Below the pieces are notes generated by a model. It saw only the letters and a list, made by a program, of their open reading frames with translations, did no database searches and was not told the origin of the DNA. Positions 6,548 to 11,602 of a stretch of DNA of 11,602 nucleotides are shown piece after piece. Source of the DNA: Citromicrobium sp. (GTDB lineage: Bacteria > Pseudomonadota > Alphaproteobacteria > Sphingomonadales > Sphingomonadaceae); the NCBI GenBank assembly GCA_002712945.1, contig PAVA01000035.1, positions 1-11,602 of the forward strand, read 5' to 3'. Position 1 is the first letter of the stretch. Every line of letters begins with the position of its first letter. The position numbers and the translations under genes were made by a program.

Positions 6548-8194
6548 ATGAGTGAACGTGAATCGATGCCGTGCGACGTGCTGGTCGTTGGTGGCGGGCC
6601 CGCCGGGCTTGCCGCAGCGATCCGCCTCAAGCAGATCAACGAGGAACTCGAAGTCGTCGTGCTCGAGAAAGGCTCGGAGATCGGGGCCCACATCCTTTCG
6701 GGCGTGGTTCACGATCCCAAGGCGCTGACCGAGCTGTTCCCCGACTGGAAGGACATGGATTGCCCGATCGGCGAGACGCCGGTGACCGACAACTGGCACT
6801 GGGTGCTGCGCAAGAACGGCAAGTTCGCGATGCCGCACATCGCCATGCCCCCGCTGATGAGCAACAAGGGCAATTACGCGGGCAGCCTCGCCAACCTGAC
6901 CCGCTGGCTGGGCGAGCAGGCCGAAGGCATGGGCGTGATGGTGTTCCCCGGCTTCCCCGCGGCGGAGATTCTCTACGATGACAGCGGCGCGGTGGCTGGT
7001 GTGGCGACCGCCGACATGGGCATCGCCGCCGACGGATCGAAGAAGGACGACTGGCAGCCGGGCATGGAAATCCATGCCAAGTATACCTTGTTCGCCGAGG
7101 GCGCGCGCGGCAGCCTGACCAAGCAGCTCAAGGCGAAATACGACCTCGAAAAGGATTGCCAGCCGCAGACCTATGGCCTCGGCATGAAGGAATTGTGGGA
7201 AATAGACCCGGACAAGCACGTGCCGGGCCGCGTGATCCACACGCAAGGCTGGCCGCTCGATAACGACAGCTGGGGCGGCGGCTTCCTCTACCACATTTCG
7301 GACAACCAGGTGGCGCTCGGTTTCGTGGTCGCGCTCGACTACGCCAACCCGTACCTCTCGCCCTACCAGGAATTCCAGCGCTGGAAGCACCACCCCGAGA
7401 TCAAGGCAATCATCGAAGGCGGCAAGCGCGTGGCCTATGGCGCGCGCGTCATCAACGAAGGCGGCTGGCAGAGCGTGCCCAAGCTCGCTTTCCCCGGCGG
7501 TGCGCTGGTCGGCTGCTCGGCAGGCTTCGTCAACGTGCCCCGGATCAAGGGTAGCCACACCGCGATGAAGAGCGGGATGCTGGCCGCCGAGAGCGTCGCG
7601 GCGGCGATAGCGGCGGGCAAGGAGCATACCCAGCTCGACGAATATGACGAGGCGGTGCGCGACAGCTGGATCGCGACCGAGCTCAAGAAGGTGAAGAACG
7701 CGCAGCCCGCAATCGCCAAGCTGGGCGGCGATCTCGGTACCATTCTCGCCGGGGCCGACATGTGGATGCGCACGCTGGGCATCGGCCTGCCGTTCACCCT
7801 GAAGCACACGCCCGACTACCAGCACACGGGCCGGGCGGACCTCTACGAACCGATCCAGTACCCCAAGCCCGATGGCGAGATCAGCTTCGACCGCCTGACG
7901 AGTGTGGCCTACAGCTTCACCAACCATGCGGAAGACCAGCCCTGCCACCTCAAGGTGAAGGACATGGAGCTGCAGAAGGAAAGCGAGCTGAAGGTCTATG
8001 CCGGGCTTTCGCAGCGTTACTGCCCCGCAGGCGTCTACGAATGGGTCGAGGACGAGGATACGGGCGAGGAGAAGTTCGTCATCAACTCGCAGAACTGCGT
8101 CCACTGCAAGACCTGCGACATCAAGGATCCGAACCAGAACATCGTCTGGACCGTGCCCGAAGGCGGCGGCGGGCCGAACTATCCGAATATGTGA
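6548..8194 (+). CDS. Electron transfer flavoprotein-ubiquinone oxidoreductase (ETF-QO)
   Basis: A 548-residue protein. The ATG at 6548 (MSERESMPCDVLVVGGGPAG) is preferred over a TTG three codons upstream. It transfers electrons from reduced ETF, produced by acyl-CoA and amino acid dehydrogenases, to ubiquinone at the inner face of the cytoplasmic membrane. An FAD Rossmann motif GGGPAG lies at about 15-20, followed by 'VLEKGSEIGAHILSGVV', a hallmark of the family. The C-terminal ferredoxin-like domain has the cluster cysteines C492 and C517-x2-C520-x2-C523 in 'RYCPAGVYEW' and 'NCVHCKTCDIKDPNQNIVW'. Length is normal for bacterial and mitochondrial ETF-QO (about 550-600). No etfA or etfB is nearby. 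A DUF559 cassette with double-hairpin repeats starts 10 bases after its stop. Confidence 0.97.
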   Translation: MSERESMPCDVLVVGGGPAGLAAAIRLKQINEELEVVVLEKGSEIGAHILSGVVHDPKALTELFPDWKDMDCPIGETPVTDNWHWVLRKNGKFAMPHIAMPPLMSNKGNYAGSLANLTRWLGEQAEGMGVMVFPGFPAAEILYDDSGAVAGVATADMGIAADGSKKDDWQPGMEIHAKYTLFAEGARGSLTKQLKAKYDLEKDCQPQTYGLGMKELWEIDPDKHVPGRVIHTQGWPLDNDSWGGGFLYHISDNQVALGFVVALDYANPYLSPYQEFQRWKHHPEIKAIIEGGKRVAYGARVINEGGWQSVPKLAFPGGALVGCSAGFVNVPRIKGSHTAMKSGMLAAESVAAAIAAGKEHTQLDEYDEAVRDSWIATELKKVKNAQPAIAKLGGDLGTILAGADMWMRTLGIGLPFTLKHTPDYQHTGRADLYEPIQYPKPDGEISFDRLTSVAYSFTNHAEDQPCHLKVKDMELQKESELKVYAGLSQRYCPAGVYEWVEDEDTGEEKFVINSQNCVHCKTCDIKDPNQNIVWTVPEGGGGPNYPNM

Positions 8195-8203
8195 TGGCGG
8201 ATC

Positions 8204-8253
8204 ATCCTCCCCCGTGGGGGAGGGGGACCATCCGCAGGATGGTGGAGGGGGCG
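8204..8253 (+). repeat. Left copy of a G-rich double-hairpin inverted repeat flanking DUF559
   Basis: Hairpin 1 is CCTCCCCC-GT-GGGGGAGG (8206-8223), a spacer GGG follows, and hairpin 2 is ACCATCC-GCA-GGATGGT (8227-8243), ending in GGAGGGGG (8244-8251). Aligned to the reverse complement of 8622-8674 it keeps the same order, spacer and GCA loop. The arms of hairpin 2 differ at two base pairs, and pairing is kept in both copies. It lies between the ETF-QO stop (8194) and the DUF559 GTG (8258). GGAGGGGG sits 6 bases before that GTG and is its probable ribosome binding site. Confidence 0.85.
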
Positions 8254-8257
8254 TCTC

Positions 8258-8677
8258 GTGATTACCGGAAGCCGGGGCACCGTTAAGCTCGCTCGCAAAC
8301 TGCGCGGTGATATGTCGCTTCCGGAGGTGATCTTGTGGCGGGAACTCCGCAGGCGCCCCAACGGCTTCAAGTTTCGCCGCCAGCATCCGGCAGGAAAGTA
8401 CGTGCTCGATTTCTATTGCGCTGCGCTGCGGCTGGCGGTCGAAGTGGATGGCGCCGCGCATGATAGAAAAGCCGCTGTCGCGCGGGATGCCGCGCGCTCT
8501 GCTTGGCTGCGCAGTCATGGTATCGTGACTACGCGGATTCCGGCGGCAACGGTGCTTGAAGATGTCGAACCAGTCATTGGCCGGATCGTGGAGATTTGCC
8601 GCGAACGTCAGGCTGTTCTGACCGTGCCCCTCCACCAGACTGCGTCTGGTCCCCCTCCCCGTGCCGGGGAGGATTAA
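8258..8677 (+). CDS. DUF559 endonuclease-like protein (Vsr/PD-(D/E)xK-type fold)
   Basis: A 139-residue protein starting at GTG 8258, with GGAGGGGG (8244-8251) 6 bases upstream. The conserved DUF559 segments are all present: 'LARKLRGDMSLPEVILWREL' (11-30), 'FKFRRQHPAGKYVLDFYC' (37-54) and 'LAVEVDGAAHD' (59-69). Candidate catalytic residues are E23, D51, E62, D64 and H68, the arrangement expected of a Vsr-like/PD-(D/E)xK nuclease core. Its target and role are unknown. The last ~18 residues (about 122-139, TVPLHQTASGPPPRAGED) are encoded by the right inverted repeat, so the native fold probably ends near residue 115-120. The TAA (8675-8677) touches the GTG of ispE (8678). The gene is therefore likely to be translated just ahead of ispE in the same mRNA. 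Confidence 0.88.
   Translation: MITGSRGTVKLARKLRGDMSLPEVILWRELRRRPNGFKFRRQHPAGKYVLDFYCAALRLAVEVDGAAHDRKAAVARDAARSAWLRSHGIVTTRIPAATVLEDVEPVIGRIVEICRERQAVLTVPLHQTASGPPPRAGED
8622..8674 (-). repeat. Right copy of the double-hairpin repeat, inverted relative to the left
   Basis: On the + strand it reads hairpin 2 as ACCAGAC-TGC-GTCTGGT (8634-8650), then hairpin 1 as CCTCCCC-GTGCC-GGGGAGG (8654-8672), ending GGAT. Its reverse complement aligns to 8204-8253 along the whole length. Relative to the left copy, hairpin 2 carries two compensated pair changes (T-A to G-C and C-G to A-T), and hairpin 1 differs mainly in its loop. It is inside the DUF559 reading frame and carries the Shine-Dalgarno of ispE. 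Confidence 0.85.
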
Positions 8678-8680
8678 GTG
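8654..8680 (+). promoter_or_regulatory. Ribosome binding site of ispE held inside a hairpin stem
   Basis: GGGGAGG (8666-8672) is the only good Shine-Dalgarno before the ispE GTG (8678), at a spacing of 5. It is also the 3' arm of a perfect 7-bp stem with CCTCCCC (8654-8660) across a 5-base loop. A ribosome translating DUF559 would open this stem and finish at the TAA adjacent to the ispE start. This is a layout for translational coupling or control. The pairing is seen in sequence; its effect on expression is inferred. Confidence 0.6.
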
Positions 8681-9484
8681 CGCGAGACCGCCTATGCCAA
8701 GCTCAACCTTGCGCTGCATGTCCGCGCGCGGCGCGATGACGGGTATCACGAACTCGAAACGCTGTTCGCCTTTTGCGAGCATGGCGATGTGCTGAGCGCA
8801 CAGCCTGCCGGGCGCGACGAGGTGCGCGTGGTGGGCGAATTTGGCGGCAATGTCGGCGATCCGGGTGACAACCTCGTCGCACGGGCGCTGAGCGCCCTGC
8901 CGCATCCCGACGGCCTCTCCGTCACCCTCGAAAAGAACCTCCCCGTCGCGGCGGGGCTGGGCGGGGGCTCCGCAGACGCTGGCGCGGTGTTCCGGCTGGT
9001 CGAGCGTCTTCACGGCCTGCCCGAGGACTGGCAGACCCGCGCGCTGAAACTTGGCGCGGACGTGCCCGCCTGCGTCCGAAGCGAAATGGCGGTCGGGCGC
9101 GGAGTGGGGGAAGACCTCGCACCGCTCGACAACGACCTTGACGGAACGCCCGTGCTGCTCGTGAACCCGCGCGTCGCGCTCTCGACCGGGCCGGTGTTCA
9201 AGGCGTGGGACGGCAAGGATCGCGGGGCCCTGCCCGAAGGCACGGCGCGCGAAATCGCGTTACAGGGCCGCAACGATCTCCAAGCGCCCGCAATCGCGAT
9301 CTGCCCGATCATCGCCGATGTGCTCGATGCTTTGCGCGAGACCGCCCCCATGCTCGCCCGCATGTCCGGCTCGGGCGCGACCTGCTTTGCGCTCTACCCA
9401 GACATCGCAAGTCGCGACGACGCCGCAGGCGCCATCGCCCGAAAACACCCGGACTGGTGGCAGATGGCGAGCGCTCTTAGATAG
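8678..9484 (+). CDS. ispE: 4-diphosphocytidyl-2-C-methyl-D-erythritol kinase (IspE)
   Basis: A 268-residue GHMP kinase that phosphorylates CDP-methylerythritol at the 2-hydroxyl in the MEP isoprenoid pathway, in the cytoplasm. The N-terminus 'ETAYAKLNLALHVRARRDDG' with K8, the glycine-rich ATP loop 'GLGGGSADAG' (93-102), 'LGADVPACV' with the catalytic Asp D128, and the C-terminal 'ARMSGSGATCFALY' (227-240) are all intact. Length is near the usual 270-290. The GTG at 8678 is used because the conserved N-terminus begins there and a ribosome site in the preceding repeat matches. The upstream DUF559 stop abuts the start, and the amidohydrolase gene follows 6 bases after the stop. The gene is normally essential where the MEP pathway is the only isoprenoid route. 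Confidence 0.96.
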   Translation: MRETAYAKLNLALHVRARRDDGYHELETLFAFCEHGDVLSAQPAGRDEVRVVGEFGGNVGDPGDNLVARALSALPHPDGLSVTLEKNLPVAAGLGGGSADAGAVFRLVERLHGLPEDWQTRALKLGADVPACVRSEMAVGRGVGEDLAPLDNDLDGTPVLLVNPRVALSTGPVFKAWDGKDRGALPEGTAREIALQGRNDLQAPAIAICPIIADVLDALRETAPMLARMSGSGATCFALYPDIASRDDAAGAIARKHPDWWQMASALR

Positions 9485-9490
9485 GGGCGC

Positions 9491-10219
9491 ATGAACGCCC
9501 CCCATCCCCCCTTCATCCGCGTCGGTACGCCGCAGCGCGGCGGCACCATCGCCGTGGCCGACCATGCCAGCAACCTTGTGCCGGACGATATCGAGCTCGG
9601 CATCCCCGAAGAGCTGATGGAGCGGCACATTGCGGTCGATATCGGCACCGCGGGCGTCGCCAACCGCCTTGCGCGCAAGCACGGCATCGCGGCGCATATC
9701 GCCAATGTCAGCCGCCTCGTCATCGACCTTCACCGCAACGAGGGCGACGATGGCCTGGTCGTCCAGACCAGCGACGGGCACACGATCCCCGGCAATATCG
9801 GCGCGAATGTGGAGCGGCGGATCGCGCGCTATCACCGCCCCTATCACGAGGCGTTCGCGCAAATGGTTGCCGAGGCGCGGCCCTCGCTGATCCTTGCGAT
9901 CCACAGCTTCACGCCGGTCATGAAATCGACCGGGGAGAAGCGCCCGTGGGATGTCGGTCTGCTCTACAATCAGGACGATTCCGCCGCGCGCGTCGCGATC
10001 GACGCCTTTGCCGAGATGGGCTTCACCGTGGGCGACAACGAGCCCTATTCGGGCAAACAGCTGAACGCGACGATGGACCGCCATGCCGAGGCCAACGGCA
10101 TCCCCTACCTCACCATCGAGGTGCGGCAGGATCTCGTCACCTTGCCCAGCCATCAGGCCGTGTGGGCGGATCGCATCGCGCAGGTGGCGGAGCAGGTGCA
10201 GGCGGCGCTGGCAACCTGA
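9491..10219 (+). CDS. N-formylglutamate amidohydrolase-family protein
   Basis: A 242-residue protein of PF05013 (HutG-type). Family hydrolases remove formate from N-formyl-L-glutamate in the last step of one histidine degradation route, and probably act on other N-acyl amino acids. Motifs in order are 'VADHASN' with H25, 'HIAVDIGTAGVA' (46-57, with D50), 'NVSRLVIDLHRNE' (72-84), 'YHRPYHEAF' (114-122), 'LAIHSFTPV' with H138, 'RPWDVGLLYNQD' (151-162), 'YSGKQLNATMDRHA' (186-199) and 'TIEVRQDLV' with E210. The His and acidic positions fit a metal-dependent carboxypeptidase-like site. No hutH, hutU or hutI is in view, so a role in histidine use is not supported by context. The start lies 6 bases after ispE, behind AGGGG with a short spacing of 3, suggesting co-transcription with ispE. 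Confidence 0.88.
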   Translation: MNAPHPPFIRVGTPQRGGTIAVADHASNLVPDDIELGIPEELMERHIAVDIGTAGVANRLARKHGIAAHIANVSRLVIDLHRNEGDDGLVVQTSDGHTIPGNIGANVERRIARYHRPYHEAFAQMVAEARPSLILAIHSFTPVMKSTGEKRPWDVGLLYNQDDSAARVAIDAFAEMGFTVGDNEPYSGKQLNATMDRHAEANGIPYLTIEVRQDLVTLPSHQAVWADRIAQVAEQVQAALAT

Positions 10220-10294
10220 TGATTACCTTTTCGCGCTAGGTCTTGCCGCTCTCCGGGTCGCAGGAGACGATCGAGACGCGGGTTGGGAAAGGCC

Positions 10295-10714
10295 ATGTGG
10301 ATGCGAATTGCGGGAGCACTTGCCGTGTCGGCGCTCGCATTCGCCATGGTCACCTGCGGGGGCGATGGCGCCACCAATGCAGGCAACCCGCCGGACACCG
10401 GCGGGGTGCCTCCCAATCCGACCCCAAGCCCCTCCGGGACCGCTCCAGCCGATAGCCAGAGCATCGCCTGCGCGCTGAACGGCGCGTCGGACTTCGACAG
10501 CACCTGTTCTGTCGAGCGGAGCGAGATCGACGGCGCGACGCTGCTTGCGGTGTTCCACCCGGACGGCGGATTCCGCCGGTTCGAGGTGATGAGCGACGGA
10601 TCGGGTCTCTCAGCGGTTGCGGGCGCGGACGTGGTGGCGCAAACGCTGCAGGGTGACATCCTCGAAATCGCCATCGCCACGAACCGCTACCGATTCCCTG
10701 CCGACGTCCGGTGA
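10295..10714 (+). CDS. Small putative lipoprotein of unknown function
   Basis: A 139-residue protein. ATG 10295 is preferred because GGAAAGG (10286-10292) lies just upstream, although the ATG at 10301 is also possible. The N-terminus MWMRIAGALAVSALAFAMVT followed by Cys 21 looks like a lipoprotein signal with a non-ideal lipobox (Met-Val-Thr-Cys, where Thr at -1 is unusual). A Pro/Gly/Thr-rich linker (about 22-50) follows, then a compact domain with two further cysteines (A-C-A-L near 55, S-T-C-S near 66), 'LLAVFHPDGGFRRFEVMSDG' and the terminal 'IAIATNRYRFPADV'. This resembles a small uncharacterised protein recalled from other Sphingomonadales; no function is known. It lies 75 bases after the amidohydrolase and 31 bases before the first ATG of the next gene. 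Confidence 0.7.
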   Translation: MWMRIAGALAVSALAFAMVTCGGDGATNAGNPPDTGGVPPNPTPSPSGTAPADSQSIACALNGASDFDSTCSVERSEIDGATLLAVFHPDGGFRRFEVMSDGSGLSAVAGADVVAQTLQGDILEIAIATNRYRFPADVR

Positions 10715-10745
10715 TCCTGCGTCGCAGGTTCTGACAGTTGCACGG

Positions 10746-11602
10746 ATGCGCGCCGCCGAGGCCGCGCTCTACGATGTTGGGGTCGAGGAATGGGCGCTGA
10801 TGAGCCTGGCCGGGCATGGCGCGGCGGACTGGATCGCGCGAGTATGCGCGGGCGGCCCGGTGACGGTGCTGTGCGGGCCGGGGAACAACGGCGGCGATGG
10901 CTACGTCGCGGCAGCGGCGCTGGCGGCGCGCGGCATCCCCGTGCGGGTCGTCGCGCCGATCGAGCCGAAGACCGAACTGGCCCGGCGCGCGGCCGACGGC
11001 TTCGCTGGTGACGTGTCTGCGAGCGCCGAGGGCCATTCGGGCGCGGTCTTCGTCGATGCCCTGTTCGGAATCGGCCTGACGCGCCCTCTTTCGCAGGAAT
11101 TCCTGACGCTGATGACCGATCTGGACCGCGCGCATCACCGCGCGGTCGCGCTCGACGTGCCGAGCGGTGTGGATGCGGACACTGGCGATGGGCCCGAGGG
11201 TCTGCCCGGCTTCGACCTGACGCTGGCCTTCGGCGCATGGAAGCCCGCCCATTTCACCGGCGCATCGCTCGGATGCATCGGCACGGCACGGCTGGTCGAC
11301 ATCGGCGTGCCCGACCGGGGCGCCACCATGCATCTTTCGCCGCCACCGCGCGTCGCCGCCCCCGCATTCGCCGCGCATAAGTATTCGCGCGGCCTCGTCG
11401 CGGTGGTCGGTGGAGCAATGCCGGGCGCAAGCCTGCTTGCGGCGCGCGCCTGCGCGCTGGCGGGTGCGGGCTACGTCAAATGGATGAGCGCGCACGACCA
11501 TCCCGGCCATCCGCCCGATCTGGTGAAGGACGATGCGCCGCTGGGCGATGCCCTGTCGGACGATCGCATTTCCGCGCTGCTGCTCGGGCCGGGGCTGGGG
11601 CG
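10746..11602 (+). CDS. nnr: Bifunctional NAD(P)H-hydrate repair enzyme Nnr, 5' part (3' end outside window)
   Basis: The visible 285 residues are read from the first canonical start, ATG 10746. They include the whole epimerase (YjeF_N) domain and the beginning of the ADP-dependent (S)-NAD(P)H-hydrate dehydratase domain. Epimerase motifs are 'VLCGPGNNGGDGYVAA' (41-56), 'FVDALFGIGLTRPL' (102-115) and 'ALDVPSGVDADTG' (135-147). The dehydratase part starts with 'HKYSRGLVAVVGG' (211-223) and reaches 'LLLGPGLG' at the window edge. The enzyme converts damaged NADHX/NADPHX hydrates back to NAD(P)H. The family-typical lead 'QVLTVARMRAAE' begins upstream of the ATG in the same frame without an ATG or GTG close by, so the true start may be a CTG near 10731 or an unusual or damaged site. 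The ATG has no clear Shine-Dalgarno. Confidence 0.9.
   Translation, partial: MRAAEAALYDVGVEEWALMSLAGHGAADWIARVCAGGPVTVLCGPGNNGGDGYVAAAALAARGIPVRVVAPIEPKTELARRAADGFAGDVSASAEGHSGAVFVDALFGIGLTRPLSQEFLTLMTDLDRAHHRAVALDVPSGVDADTGDGPEGLPGFDLTLAFGAWKPAHFTGASLGCIGTARLVDIGVPDRGATMHLSPPPRVAAPAFAAHKYSRGLVAVVGGAMPGASLLAARACALAGAGYVKWMSAHDHPGHPPDLVKDDAPLGDALSDDRISALLLGPGLG

Larger units (their letters stand above)
8204..8674 (+). mobile_element. Putative DUF559 cassette bounded by inverted double-hairpin repeats
   Basis: The unit consists of the left repeat (8204-8253), the DUF559 open frame and the right repeat in inverse orientation (8622-8674). It sits between ETF-QO and ispE and interrupts what is otherwise a plain junction. 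No transposase lies inside it and no target-site duplication could be recognised at the edges (...GGCGGATC | ATCCTCC and GGAGGAT | TAAGTG). DUF559 proteins are small Vsr/PD-(D/E)xK-like nucleases often seen as single genes in variable intergenic positions. Calling it mobile is inference from architecture; it could instead be an old, fixed insertion. Confidence 0.5.

Noticed and set aside
8204..8253. Left repeat as a classical intrinsic terminator of ETF-QO
   Set aside because: Stems are strong but there is no T-tract, and the same element in inverse orientation lies inside a coding frame, so a repeat explanation fits better.
6473..9013. An 846-codon open frame on the - strand across ETF-QO and DUF559
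   Set aside because: It mirrors ETF-QO codon structure, crosses both inverted repeats and the start of ispE, and has no recognisable motif; an antisense artefact.
9260..10153. A 297-codon - strand frame opposite ispE and the amidohydrolase
   Set aside because: Antisense shadow of two conserved genes.

Overview
The window looks like chromosomal DNA of a high-GC alphaproteobacterium, most likely Sphingomonadales (Erythrobacter/Sphingomonas-like). This is inferred from GC-rich third codon positions, the recognisable families present and their order. No rRNA, tRNA, CRISPR array, insertion sequence or phage gene was seen. Most of it is ordinary housekeeping and conserved accessory sequence.

Layout. 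Positions 1-165 hold the tail of a DUF1330-like protein on the + strand, followed by about 290 bases without a gene (a short tandem repeat and a GC-rich hairpin). From 6309 down to 452 six genes lie on the - strand, read right to left: a uracil-DNA-glycosylase-like protein, a periplasmic soluble lytic transglycosylase, moaB (molybdenum cofactor), a Na+/Ca2+ exchanger-family membrane protein, a PA0069-family radical SAM protein and a secreted YbjN-domain protein. The first three are coupled by a 4-base ATGA overlap and a 1-base TGATG overlap. Antiporter and radical SAM follow at gaps of 30 and 42 bases, so this is probably one long transcript or two. A 238-base intergenic region (6310-6547) separates it from a divergent + strand series: ETF-ubiquinone oxidoreductase, a small DUF559 endonuclease-like gene, ispE (isoprenoid precursor synthesis), an N-formylglutamate-amidohydrolase-family protein, a small putative lipoprotein and the 5' part of the bifunctional NAD(P)H-hydrate repair enzyme, which runs off the window.

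The most interesting part is 8204-8674. The DUF559 gene is bracketed by two imperfect copies of a roughly 50-base, double-hairpin, G-rich repeat in inverted orientation. Between the copies the second hairpin differs at two base pairs on both sides of the stem, so pairing is kept. The left copy supplies the ribosome binding site of DUF559. The right copy is translated as the last ~18 residues of DUF559, and its final stem arm is the ribosome binding site of ispE, whose GTG directly abuts the DUF559 stop codon. This looks like a small cassette that inserted between ETF-QO and ispE and now controls translation of an essential gene. Its mobility is inferred from architecture only.

Functionally the genes are mixed: cell-wall turnover, cofactor and metabolite repair, electron transfer and isoprenoid synthesis. 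Apart from the translationally coupled groups there is no evidence that they form one pathway.
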